Below, in pieces: positions 43,866-51,852 of a DNA stretch of 64,000 bases. The DNA comes from Arcobacter sp. F2176 (lineage in GTDB: Bacteria; Campylobacterota; Campylobacteria; Campylobacterales; Arcobacteraceae), in assembly GCF_004116465.1 (NCBI RefSeq), contig NZ_PDJV01000004.1, forward strand, positions 124,001 to 188,000, written 5' to 3'. The notes below the pieces were generated by a model, which was not told the origin of the DNA, made no database searches, and saw only the letters and a program-made list of their open reading frames with translations. Both the position numbers and the translations under genes were made by a program. Numbering within the stretch: the stretch's first letter is position 1; the number at the start of each line of letters is the position of its first letter.

Positions 43866-44798
43866 TTAAGCTCCAATATTATCTTTTTTTATTTTTCTTT
43901 TTTTAGTACTTTTTTCTGATGCTGGAGTTACACTTTTTTCAATATAATCCATGATTTTACTTGCAATATCTAGATTTGTCGATTTTTCAATTCCTTCTAA
44001 TCCAGGACTTGAATTTACTTCCATAACAAGTGGTCCTCTAGATGAGGGTATCATATCCACTCCACAAACTCCAAGACCCATAGCTTTGGCAGCTGCTATT
44101 GCAGTTGATTTTTCTTTTCTTGTTAGTTTATGTGCTGTAGCACTTCCACCTTGGTGAAGATTTGATCTAAAATCGCCTTCTGCACCTTGTCTTTTCATGG
44201 CTCCTACAACTTCCCCATTTACAACTAATACTCTAATATCAGCTCCTCCTGCTTCTTCAATATACTCTTGAACAAGTAAGTTTACATCCATGCCATAAAA
44301 GGCATCAAGAACAGACTTTGCAGCTTTTTCGCTATCAACTAAAACTACACCAACACCTTGTGTTCCTTCTAATATTTTCAAAACTAAAGGTGCTCCACCT
44401 GATAGTGCTATTACATCTTTTGCACTTGATTTATTTGAAGCAAATACTGTTTTTGGCATATCAACATCATTTTTTGAAAGAACTTGTAAACTTCTTAGTT
44501 TATCTCTACTTCTTGTAATTGCTAAATTTCCAGAAGTACTAAATACATCCATCATCTCAAAGTGTCTTACCATTGCTGCACCATAAAAAGTTCTACTTGC
44601 TCCAATTCTTGGAATAATTGCATCAGGAGTTGGTAATACTTTACCTAAATAATTTATGATAAGTTCACCTTTCATTATCTCAATAGTACATTTTAAATAA
44701 TCAATTACTTTAACTTCCCAATTCTTTGCTTGGGCTGCTTCCACTAATCTTCTTGTTGAATACAACTCTTTATTTCTTGATAATATATAAACTCTCAT
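43866..44798 (-). CDS. rimK: RimK-type ATP-grasp glutamate ligase
   Basis: A 310-residue ATP-grasp enzyme related to RimK, which adds glutamate residues to the C-terminus of ribosomal protein S6, and to related amino-acid ligases. Features are the N-terminal MRVYILSRNKELYSTRRLVEAA, IIPRIGASRTFYGAA, the ATP-binding PLVLKILEGTQGVGVVL, QEYIEEAGGADIRVLVV and metal-binding CGVDMIPSSRGPLVMEVNSSPGLEGIE. The C-terminal tail is Lys-rich (STKKRKIKKDN). It follows the rimB-like gene by 2 bases. Target (S6 or a small molecule) is not proven by sequence. Confidence 0.93.
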   Translation of the reverse strand: MRVYILSRNKELYSTRRLVEAAQAKNWEVKVIDYLKCTIEIMKGELIINYLGKVLPTPDAIIPRIGASRTFYGAAMVRHFEMMDVFSTSGNLAITRSRDKLRSLQVLSKNDVDMPKTVFASNKSSAKDVIALSGGAPLVLKILEGTQGVGVVLVDSEKAAKSVLDAFYGMDVNLLVQEYIEEAGGADIRVLVVNGEVVGAMKRQGAEGDFRSNLHQGGSATAHKLTRKEKSTAIAAAKAMGLGVCGVDMIPSSRGPLVMEVNSSPGLEGIEKSTNLDIASKIMDYIEKSVTPASEKSTKKRKIKKDNIGA

Positions 44799-44800
44799 TA

Positions 44801-45226
44801 TTATTTTTCCTCTTTTTTATTACATAAATACTCTTGTGAAACATCAACTAAAAACTTATCTTTTAAAAATCTTCTTCCAATTAACATTGGAAATTTCATA
44901 TCAGCTCTATTTGTCAGAGAAATGATACTTTTATATTTTTTACCAAAAAATTTTACACTTACTTTTATGGATGGTCTTATTTGAACTGTTCCATTTGAAC
45001 TTTTTACACGTTTTATTTTATATATAGGTAAAGTTATTCTTTTACCATGATATGAAGCATGCACTTCATCAAGTAAAGTAAAACTTACTTTATTTTCTTC
45101 GATTTCAATATCATCACAATGTAAAGCATTTGAATCAGCACCCGTATCTACTTTAGCATCTAAATCAAACAATTCCAAGTCAAGTATTGAGATACTTTCT
45201 TTTCTGCCAACTATCTTTTTTTCGAT
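44801..45226 (-). CDS. rimB: RimB-like retropepsin-type protease with apparent ATC start
   Basis: A retropepsin-like aspartic protease of the RimB/ATP-dependent zinc protease family. The active-site motif AKVDTGADSNALHC is near residue 25, and the second half reads FPMLIGRRFLKDKFLVDVS. The first ATG/GTG/TTG in frame is a TTG at 45178, but it would cut off EKKIVGRKESISILD, which matches the usual start of the family. The frame is open 16 codons further to ATC 45226-45224, with AAAGGA six bases before it, and an in-frame TAA lies just upstream with no ordinary start codon between. An AUC start is therefore preferred (141 residues). It leads the rimB-rimK-aspartoacylase-M42 operon. Confidence 0.82.
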   Translation of the reverse strand: MEKKIVGRKESISILDLELFDLDAKVDTGADSNALHCDDIEIEENKVSFTLLDEVHASYHGKRITLPIYKIKRVKSSNGTVQIRPSIKVSVKFFGKKYKSIISLTNRADMKFPMLIGRRFLKDKFLVDVSQEYLCNKKEEK

Positions 45227-45250
45227 GAAATATCCTTTATAGTTTTAAAA

Positions 45251-45256
45251 ATTATA
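45251..45256 (-). promoter_or_regulatory. Candidate -10 box of the rimBK operon
   Basis: On the - strand TATAAT ends 25 bases before the proposed ATC start of rimB, giving a leader of about 18 bases that contains the AAAGGA ribosome site. Confidence 0.55.
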
Positions 45257-45395
45257 TCATAGTTTAATATAAAAATTATGTCTAAATAAAAATGTATAGC
45301 TTGATTGTAATAAATCTAAAAGGAAGATTAATGATTATATTTTTATAAGAATAAGTTATTAAATTTGTAAAAGGAAGGGATAGTAACTTTGATAT

Positions 45396-46013
45396 TTAAA
45401 GTTCTATCACTTCATTACTAAGTTCATTTTTGTCATTTTTTTCTATAGGGAAATTATTTATTAAAATTTCACTACAGTTTTTTATTGCTTTTTCATATCC
45501 CTGTGTGAATTCTTTATTTTTTACATCTTTAATAAATTCATTTACTATCTCTTGCCAATATGTATCATCTATTTTTTCTTTTACATTTTTATCTGTAATT
45601 ATTTCTACATATTTTTCTTCAATTGATACAAAAAACATGATTGCTAGTTTTGTTTGAGTGTCATAAAGTCCTTGATTAATAAACTCTTCTTTGGCCTTTT
45701 TTGAGGCTTTGTTATACTTATATTTTTTTGGTAAAAGATATAAAAAGTACTGTTTAAAATTATGAAACATAAGTATAAAAAATGCAAAAGTTGATAATTG
45801 TATCTCAAAAAACATTATCGTACTTGCATTAAAATATAAACTAATAAGTGAAATCAAAAATGTAAAAACTAAAGAAAATATTAAAATCAATAGATTATAA
45901 GAAGATGAAAAGTCTGTAATAACAGCAACAAGTTCTGCTGAACTTTTCTCTTCAAGTTTTTTTATTTGTTTTTCTATAGATTCTTTTTCATCGTTATTTA
46001 AATACATTACCAT
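45396..46013 (-). CDS. TPM-domain membrane protein
   Basis: A 205-residue protein with an N-terminal half-TPM segment (DEKESIEKQIKKLEEKSSAELVAVIT), two membrane helices (about residues 42-65 and 70-88) and a C-terminal TPM-like part (DTQTKLAIMFFVSIEEKYVEIITDKNVKEKI...). TPM domains are found in proteins of the thylakoid TLP18.3 and YgcG type, with weak phosphatase or membrane maintenance roles. It is the third gene of a LemA-TPM-TPM operon and overlaps the preceding gene by 7 bases. The final residues are acidic and charged. Confidence 0.8.
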   Translation of the reverse strand: MVMYLNNDEKESIEKQIKKLEEKSSAELVAVITDFSSSYNLLILIFSLVFTFLISLISLYFNASTIMFFEIQLSTFAFFILMFHNFKQYFLYLLPKKYKYNKASKKAKEEFINQGLYDTQTKLAIMFFVSIEEKYVEIITDKNVKEKIDDTYWQEIVNEFIKDVKNKEFTQGYEKAIKNCSEILINNFPIEKNDKNELSNEVIEL

Positions 46014-46909
46014 CCTCCACTAGCGCCACCGCCACCAAAACTTCCACCGCCTCCACCGAAGCTGCCACCAAAACTACTAGAACCTGAACTAAAGCCACCA
46101 CCAAAACCAGTTCCAAAACCAATACTATTATCGTATCTAGAACTATGATTTGAATTACTTGTTGAATTGACTATTTTACTATTTACTCTAAAGATTGTTA
46201 ATGTAAAAAAGATAAAAGCAATAAGTGAAATGATAAAGCTACCTGTACCAATTGTAATAAAAAGTCCAGCAAACCCACCAAATGTCATTGATTGAAAAAC
46301 TCTTGATGTCTTTTTTAAGTTCATTTTAGCAAATATTGTACCAATAAATGGAGCTAAAAATATTATCATAAAGTATAAAATAAATAGCGGGAATATATTC
46401 CCACTACTACTAGTATGTGTTTCTTGTTTATATTCACCTTTTATTGAACTAATAATTGCATTAGTTCCTTCTAAAAGTCCTTTATAATAATCACCTTTTT
46501 TAAAATATGGTTTGATTTTATATTCGATTATTTCGTGAGATCTAGCATCTGTTAAACTTCCTTCTAATCCATATCCAACTTCGATTCTGATTTTCTTTTC
46601 TTTCATTGAAACAATTAATAAAACACCATTATCTTTATCTTTTTGTCCGATTTTCCAATATCTTCCTATTTGATAACCATAATCTTCTATTTCATTACCA
46701 TCAAGAGATTTTAAAGTCAAAATAACTATTTGATTTGAAGTCTCTTTTTCTTGGGCATTTATTATATTTGTTAAAGTCTCTTTTTGATTTGAAGTTAAAA
46801 TCCCTGCATTGTCAACTACTCTTCCTGTTAATTTAGGAAAAGCAATATTTGCTACAAGTAGATTTTGTAAAAGTAAGATATTAAAAAGTATAAAAACTAT
46901 TTTTTTCAT
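46007..46909 (-). CDS. TPM-domain protein with Gly/Ser-rich tail (YgcG-like)
   Basis: A 300-residue exported protein with a signal sequence (about residues 1-22), a complete TPM domain (TGRVVDNAGILTSNQKETLTNII...RIEVGYGLEGSLTDARSHEII...GDYYKGL), three membrane helices (about residues 170-240) and a Gly/Ser/Phe tail ending GGGGASGGW, the standard YgcG layout. Function is not firmly known; the genes travel with LemA. The gene lies 1 base after lemA on the - strand. Confidence 0.88.
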   Translation of the reverse strand: MKKIVFILFNILLLQNLLVANIAFPKLTGRVVDNAGILTSNQKETLTNIINAQEKETSNQIVILTLKSLDGNEIEDYGYQIGRYWKIGQKDKDNGVLLIVSMKEKKIRIEVGYGLEGSLTDARSHEIIEYKIKPYFKKGDYYKGLLEGTNAIISSIKGEYKQETHTSSSGNIFPLFILYFMIIFLAPFIGTIFAKMNLKKTSRVFQSMTFGGFAGLFITIGTGSFIISLIAFIFFTLTIFRVNSKIVNSTSNSNHSSRYDNSIGFGTGFGGGFSSGSSSFGGSFGGGGGSFGGGGASGGW

Positions 46910-46910
46910 T

Positions 46911-47501
46911 TTAGAAGTTTACTTTTGGTGTTTCTTGTTCTTTTTGAGTAGCTGTAAAATTCTCTTTTACTTTAGCTTCAGGATAAAGAATTGCTGCAAT
47001 AATTTTTCCAGGGAAAGTTCTTAATTCCATATTATATTTTTTTACACTTTCTATGTAATCTCTTCTTGCAACTGATATTCTATTTTCAGTTCCTTCAAGT
47101 TGAGATTGTAGTGCTAAAAAGTTTTTATCAGCTTTTAAATTTGGGTATTTTTCAACAACAACCATAAGTCTAGAAAGCGCAGAACTTAAAGCCCCTTGTG
47201 CTTGTTGGAATTGTTGAACCAATTTAGGGTTTGATAACATCTCAGGAGTCAAAGATATTTTTCCTACATTTGCTCTTGCTTGAGTAACTTCAGTTAGAGT
47301 AGATTTTTCATGATCTGCATAACCTTTTACTGTTGATACTAAGTTAGGAATTAAATCTGCTCTTCTTTTATATTGATTTTGAAGTTGTGAAAAAGATGCT
47401 TTTACATTTTCATCTAAGGTTGGGACATTATTAACATTTGCAAATAAAATTCCAACAAATGCCAAAATAATAACACCTATAACTATTAAAAACGCTTTCA
47501 T
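46911..47501 (-). CDS. LemA-family protein
   Basis: A 196-residue protein with an N-terminal membrane helix (about residues 2-22) and a long helical domain. Family landmarks are NVPTLDENVKASFSQLQNQYKRRADLIPNLVSTVKGYADHE, LTEVTQARANVG, ENRISVARRDYIESVKKYN and FPGKIIAAIL. LemA proteins form a coiled four-helix bundle at the inner membrane; the molecular role is unclear. First gene of the LemA-TPM-TPM operon. Confidence 0.93.
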   Translation of the reverse strand: MKAFLIVIGVIILAFVGILFANVNNVPTLDENVKASFSQLQNQYKRRADLIPNLVSTVKGYADHEKSTLTEVTQARANVGKISLTPEMLSNPKLVQQFQQAQGALSSALSRLMVVVEKYPNLKADKNFLALQSQLEGTENRISVARRDYIESVKKYNMELRTFPGKIIAAILYPEAKVKENFTATQKEQETPKVNF

Positions 47502-47643
47502 ATTAAACCTTTATTTTAAAGTATTAGTATGGTATTGAAATTTTAATTAACAAGCAATGAAAAGAGTTTTATTTTTAATGAAAAAGTTGTAAGAAGAAGC
47601 TGTTTCATAAGGATAATTACAAATTATTGTATATAAAGTTTTT

Positions 47644-47727
47644 TGGTGCAGATGATGAGATTTGAACTCACACGACTCTCGCCACGAGCCCCTCAAGCCC
47701 GCGTGTCTACCATTCCACCACATCTGC
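47644..47727 (-). tRNA. tRNA-Leu (anticodon GAG)
   Basis: Read on the - strand, the 84 bases form a class II tRNA: acceptor arm GCAGATG paired with CATCTGC, D arm GTGGTGGAATGGTAGACAC, anticodon stem CGGGC/GCTCG around TTGAGGG with anticodon GAG, a variable stem, T arm GTGAGTTCAAATCTCAT, discriminator A and encoded CCA. It sits alone between lemA and the MarR-family gene. Confidence 0.96.
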
Positions 47728-47777
47728 ATTTAAAATATCTAAATCTTTAATATATGATTATTTATTTTAAGTGCGGA

Positions 47778-47783
47778 ATTATA
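47778..47783 (-). promoter_or_regulatory. Candidate -10 box of the tRNA-Leu gene
   Basis: On the - strand TATAAT ends 50 bases upstream of the mature tRNA 5' end and is followed by a GC-containing CCGCAC discriminator-like stretch. Confidence 0.45.
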
Positions 47784-47852
47784 GCAATAAAACCTTATAG
47801 ATTTAATTAAAAAGAAATTTTTATGAAACTACTTGTTAAAACAATATTTGTC

Positions 47853-47888
47853 TTGACAAGTAATTTAAAAAAATGTATAGTAATACAT
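47853..47888 (+). promoter_or_regulatory. Promoter of the MarR-SDR operon with overlapping operator
   Basis: TTGACA (47853-47858) and TATAGT (47876-47881) are 17 bases apart, a near-consensus promoter. The arms ATGTAT (47873-47878) and ATACAT (47883-47888) form a perfect dyad around AGTA over the -10 box, a typical position for autorepression by a MarR protein. AAGGAG (47889-47894) follows as a strong ribosome site. Confidence 0.65.
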
Positions 47889-47899
47889 AAGGAGTATAT

Positions 47900-48337
47900 A
47901 TGAATTTTGATATGAATAATTCCTTGGATTTTATTTTAAATAGAACTGCTTTAGCTATGAAAACAGGTTTTAATAAACAAATAAAAGAGTTTGATATCTC
48001 TCCTGAACAGTGGTCCTTGATTTTTAGGATTGTTGAAAATAATGGATTGACCCAAAAAGAGTTGGCAAGTAGTACATATAAAGACCAAGCTAATATTACA
48101 AGAAGTCTTGACAGGCTTGAAAAAAAAGGTTTTTTGACTCGATTAGTAAATAGTAAGGATAGAAGAATTATAAATATTTTTTCAACATCAAAAGCAAAAG
48201 AGTTGGTTGAAATAATAGTTCCCATATCTAAACAATATAATCAACTGCTTTCAACAGGTTTGAGCCAAGAAGAATATGAAAGTTTAATTGGCTTATTAAA
48301 TAAAGTTTATACAAATATTGAAGAAGAAGGAGACTAG
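47900..48337 (+). CDS. MarR-family transcriptional regulator
   Basis: A 145-residue winged-helix regulator. Typical MarR features are FDISPEQWSLIFRIVENNGLTQKELASSTYKDQANITRSLDRLEKKGFLTRLVNSKDRRIINIFSTSKA with the wing RxxxxxDRR. N- and C-terminal helices form the dimer. The promoter carries a dyad over the -10 box, so the protein probably represses its own operon, releasing it on binding a small ligand. It shares the operon with an SDR oxidoreductase that begins on the base after its stop codon. Confidence 0.92.
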   Translation: MNFDMNNSLDFILNRTALAMKTGFNKQIKEFDISPEQWSLIFRIVENNGLTQKELASSTYKDQANITRSLDRLEKKGFLTRLVNSKDRRIINIFSTSKAKELVEIIVPISKQYNQLLSTGLSQEEYESLIGLLNKVYTNIEEEGD

Positions 48338-49051
48338 ATGAATTTAGAGAATAAAACTGTATTTATTACAGGTGCAAATGGTGGTTTAGGTAGTGCATTT
48401 GTAAAAGAATTTTTAAATTATAATGTTAAAAAAATATATTGTAGTGCAAGAGATATAAGTAAATTGGATTCTATAAAAAAATTATCTAATAAAATAGAAT
48501 TAATAGAATTAGATATTACTAATAAAGAACAATTTAAAAGTTTAGCATTAACTATTGGGGAAATAGATGTTTTAATAAACAATGCAGGTGCAAATAGTGC
48601 TAAAAGATTGTTTGATAATGAAATTTTAGATTTTGATGTAAATTTATTTGGTACTTTGAATAGTTGTAGAATTTTATCAGAAAATATAAATAATGGTGGG
48701 ATTATTATTAATATATCCTCTGTATTGGCACTAATAAATCTTCCTATTATGGCTTTATATTGTGCTTCAAAAAGTGCTTTACACTCTATAACACAAGCTT
48801 TAAGAGCAGAGTTGAAAACAAAAGATATATCAGTATATGAAGTATTACCAGGTCCTATTGATACAACTATGTCAAAAGATTTACAAATGCCAAAGACTTC
48901 ACCTAATGATATTGTAAAGGCGACTATAAATGGTCTAAATAGTGACGAATATGAAATATATCCTGATTCGTTTGCAAAAGTTATAAGACAAAGATTAGAA
49001 GAAGATAGAATAAATTTAGAAAATGAATTTGCTCAATCTATAAATTATTAG
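48338..49051 (+). CDS. Short-chain dehydrogenase/reductase
   Basis: A 237-residue SDR with the cofactor motif TGANGGLGSAF, NNAGANSA, ISSVLALI with the active Ser and the YCASK catalytic Tyr-Lys pair. It uses NAD(P)H to reduce a carbonyl compound; the substrate is unknown. It follows the MarR gene without a gap, is likely controlled by it, and ends in a strong terminator. The LSGxD/NAG-type motifs and length are normal for a classical SDR. Confidence 0.9.
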   Translation: MNLENKTVFITGANGGLGSAFVKEFLNYNVKKIYCSARDISKLDSIKKLSNKIELIELDITNKEQFKSLALTIGEIDVLINNAGANSAKRLFDNEILDFDVNLFGTLNSCRILSENINNGGIIINISSVLALINLPIMALYCASKSALHSITQALRAELKTKDISVYEVLPGPIDTTMSKDLQMPKTSPNDIVKATINGLNSDEYEIYPDSFAKVIRQRLEEDRINLENEFAQSINY

Positions 49052-49057
49052 AAATAA

Positions 49058-49092
49058 AAAAAGGGTCAAGAGAAAAACTCTTGACCCTTTTT
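49058..49092. terminator. Bidirectional terminator between SDR and atpE genes
   Basis: AAAAAGGGTCAAGAG (49058-49072) pairs perfectly with CTCTTGACCCTTTTT (49078-49092) around AAAAA, with T runs for both strands. Confidence 0.93.
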
Positions 49093-49121
49093 AGATTTTA
49101 TTAAATCTGTAGATTTAAATA

Positions 49122-49436
49122 TTAACCTAGGAATGGATTTGCATATAATGCAATCATTGCAACAACAAGTGCATAAATAACTTGTGCTTCGATCATCGCT
49201 AAAGCAATGAACATTGTTGTCATTAATTTTCCACCTAAACCTGGGTTTCTAGCAGTACCAGCAATAGTTGCAGCAGCAGTATTACCCATACCAATAGCAC
49301 CACCAAGTGCAGCAAGACCTAAACCAATACCAGCAGCTACTACAGAGTAAGCTTTTAGTGTTTCATTTGCAACTTCACCGTCAGCAGCGAAAGCAGCACC
49401 AGCGATAGCTAGCATTAAAAGAACGATTTTTTTCAT
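49122..49436 (-). CDS. atpE: ATP synthase F0 subunit c
   Basis: A 104-residue proteolipid that forms the rotor ring of ATP synthase. An N-terminal leader-like segment is followed by helix 1 (VVAAGIGLGLAALGGAIGMGNTAAATIAGTARNPG, with the conserved polar-loop RNPG) and helix 2 with the proton-binding Glu in MFIALAMIEAQVIYALVVAMIAL. The gene stands alone without other atp genes, as is usual in Campylobacterota. A 200-base leader gap precedes it, with no clear promoter picked out beyond an A/T-rich region; AAGGAT precedes the ATG. Confidence 0.95.
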   Translation of the reverse strand: MKKIVLLMLAIAGAAFAADGEVANETLKAYSVVAAGIGLGLAALGGAIGMGNTAAATIAGTARNPGLGGKLMTTMFIALAMIEAQVIYALVVAMIALYANPFLG

Positions 49437-49636
49437 TCTATATCCTTATAATATATTTTGTTTACAAAGTCTGTTCGGATAGCGTAACCAATCTATAAAT
49501 AGACTAGCAATACTTACATAAATGCAAATATTTCCCTACTTGTCACTTTGTTGGGGTGTATTGTACACTCTCTTAGGTTAAATTTTCTTTATAATGAGTT
49601 TTAAAATAATTAAATTATTACATTATGTAACAAAGT

Positions 49637-51694
49637 TTAAATTAAATGTTCAGGCTCATGCAAAAAATAGCCTTGTGCACAATCAATATCCAATGATTTT
49701 ATTGTTTCAAATACTTCTTGCGAATCAACAAATTCTGCAACAACTTCTAATCCTAATTGTTTAGCAAAATTTACAATAGTAGAAACAGTAATAAAAATAT
49801 TTTTGTCTTTATGTATATTTCTAATCAAAGAACCATCTATTTTTAAAATATCTACATTAAGTTTAATAATATATTCAAAGTTTGAATATCCTGTTCCAAA
49901 ATCATCAATTGCAATTCTCACACCTAAGCTTTTCATCTTTTTTATAAAAGCTGTAACTTTTTCAAATTCATTTATCTGTTCAGATTCAACTATTTCTAAT
50001 ATAATTCTTTTATTTGTTTTAGTTTCAAGTAATACATTAGTAAGATACTCTACTGTTTCTTCATTTGTAATATCTTGTATTGTAAGATTAATAGAAAAAG
50101 AGTTTTCTTTGTCTTTAAAATAATCACAAGCTAGTCTTATCATCTTTCTTGTCATATCGTGATAAAGTCTTGCTTTTTTTGCATGCTCTAAGAAGAAGAA
50201 AGGAGATAGTATCTTATCATCTACTTCAAGTCTCATTAGCACTTCATATTTTATTTTACCGGTTATATTATGTATGATCTTTTGGCCATAAATTAAAAGA
50301 TTATCATTTTTTAAGGCATATTTTATTTTATTTGTTAATTCTACTCTTTTTTTCAAAGTATCTTTATTTTTATTTTCTAGATTCATTACAAGAGTTTTGT
50401 TCTTATCTTTTGCTTCTTGCAGAGCCATTTCTGCTTCAACTAATAACCATTCTCTTCCAGTTGAAATACCAATAGTAAAGGATAAGTTTAATTCTTGATC
50501 TTTATATGTAATAGGATTTATTTTTACTTTATCTAAGAAATCTAGGCATAAGTTTTTTAAAGACTCTGTTGAGTAGTTTCCAGAAGCCAATATCCCAAAA
50601 ATATCTCCACTAATTCTGTAAACATTAATATTGTAATCATTAAAAACTGATAATACATTTGAAAGTTCTTTTAGTATAAAATCTCCAACATCTATCCCAT
50701 ATACATCATTTATATCTCTAAAATGATTGATATTAATCATGGCTAGTTTAGGAAATAAAAGAATTTTAGAATCTTCTACAAGCTTTTGTCTATTTGGTAA
50801 ACCTGTTAGATTATCAGTAAATTGTTTTGTGATTATTTCATCTTTTTCAAATAATGAAGTAACATCATTTCTAATGCCAATATATTCTTTTATTTCATTA
50901 TTTGAATCTAAAATAGGAATAATTGTTGAGTTAACATAATAGATACTTCCATCTTTTTTCTTATTTGATATAATACCTTTGTAGATATTTTTGCTTTCTA
51001 ATATTTCCCACAAATTTTTAAAAAATTCTTTTGGAGTTTCAGGATTTCTAATTATGTTATGATTTTTACCTAGTAACTCCTCTCTTGAGTATCCAGATAT
51101 TTCACAAAACTTATCATTTACATAAGTGATTATTCCTTTTGTATTTGTTTTAGTAACAATTGAACTCTCATCTAAGGCTTTTTTATATTCTTCTAAAAGC
51201 ATTAGGGCTTCAACTAAATCAGAATCTTTTATATCATTTAAAACATGATTTAAACTCTCAATTTGGCTATATTTTTCTTTTAATTCTTTGTTTTTATTCT
51301 CAATTGTTTTTTCTTTTTCTTTTTCTTTTGATATATTTCTCCATCCAGCAATAAAAATAATTTCATCATTTAAAGTAGATTTTTTCAGTGTGACTTCAAC
51401 CCAAAACTCTTTATTATTTGAATCCGTATGCAACCATTCAAATCTTGAAAATCCATTATTAGAACATTCTTGGATGAGTAATTTTTCTTTTTCTGTTGAT
51501 AGGTTTCCATCAGGTTGATATTTGGGAGAAATTTGTGAAGGGTGAATATTGAATAGTTCGTCTTTATTTTTCATTTTAAGTATATCAAGTGCAGCTTGAT
51601 TGCAATCAATAAACTTATTGCCTTTTAAAAATAAAATGGGGTCTATAGAATTTTTAAAGATAATTTCATAATAATCTATATTTTTTAGATTCAA
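49637..51694 (-). CDS. PAS-PAS-GGDEF-EAL signalling protein
   Basis: A 685-residue cytoplasmic protein with no membrane helix. A first PAS domain spans about residues 8-130 (FLKGNKFIDCNQAALDIL), a short coiled linker follows, a second PAS at about 170-290 (IVTKTNTKGIITYVNDKFCEISGYSREELLGKNHNIIRNPETPKEFF), then GGDEF with a degenerate SGDIF site, then an EAL domain in which the motif reads EVLMRL, with SINLT, LEIVESE, DDFGTGYSNF, ILKIDG and AQGYFLHEP intact. Phosphodiesterase activity is therefore likely; EVL is a tolerated variant. The PAS pair suggests a redox or ligand input. Monocistronic. Confidence 0.87.
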   Translation of the reverse strand: MNLKNIDYYEIIFKNSIDPILFLKGNKFIDCNQAALDILKMKNKDELFNIHPSQISPKYQPDGNLSTEKEKLLIQECSNNGFSRFEWLHTDSNNKEFWVEVTLKKSTLNDEIIFIAGWRNISKEKEKEKTIENKNKELKEKYSQIESLNHVLNDIKDSDLVEALMLLEEYKKALDESSIVTKTNTKGIITYVNDKFCEISGYSREELLGKNHNIIRNPETPKEFFKNLWEILESKNIYKGIISNKKKDGSIYYVNSTIIPILDSNNEIKEYIGIRNDVTSLFEKDEIITKQFTDNLTGLPNRQKLVEDSKILLFPKLAMININHFRDINDVYGIDVGDFILKELSNVLSVFNDYNINVYRISGDIFGILASGNYSTESLKNLCLDFLDKVKINPITYKDQELNLSFTIGISTGREWLLVEAEMALQEAKDKNKTLVMNLENKNKDTLKKRVELTNKIKYALKNDNLLIYGQKIIHNITGKIKYEVLMRLEVDDKILSPFFFLEHAKKARLYHDMTRKMIRLACDYFKDKENSFSINLTIQDITNEETVEYLTNVLLETKTNKRIILEIVESEQINEFEKVTAFIKKMKSLGVRIAIDDFGTGYSNFEYIIKLNVDILKIDGSLIRNIHKDKNIFITVSTIVNFAKQLGLEVVAEFVDSQEVFETIKSLDIDCAQGYFLHEPEHLI

Positions 51695-51818
51695 TTCAAA
51701 TTCCTATTTTTATATTAAAGTAATATAACAAAATAAATATAATAATATATTAAAGTGAAAAATAATAGTAATAATCAGTTCTGAAATTTAATTTGATTAT
51801 AGTTTAAACATAGTAGTG

Positions 51819-51824
51819 TATAAT
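51819..51824 (+). promoter_or_regulatory. Candidate -10 box of the AsmA-like gene
   Basis: TATAAT lies 29 bases before the ATG at 51853 in a 158-base A/T-rich gap between divergent genes. AAGGCTTC before the ATG is a weak ribosome site. Confidence 0.45.
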
Positions 51825-51852
51825 TTAATAAATAAAATATTAAGGCTTCATA

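Noticed and set aside
46013-46110. Gly/Ser-rich coding repeats near the start of the TPM cluster as a possible DNA repeat element
   Set aside because: They encode the standard YgcG-type tail and are not a mobile or CRISPR-like repeat.
47547-47729. 60-codon frame over the tRNA-Leu gene
   Set aside because: The sequence folds as a complete class II tRNA with encoded CCA; the frame is accidental.
49437-49636. Small gene or sRNA in the 200-base gap upstream of atpE, including the GTGTA-TTG-TACAC dyad at 49556-49568
   Set aside because: No open frame with a ribosome site and no recognised RNA fold; it is best read as the atpE leader and promoter region.
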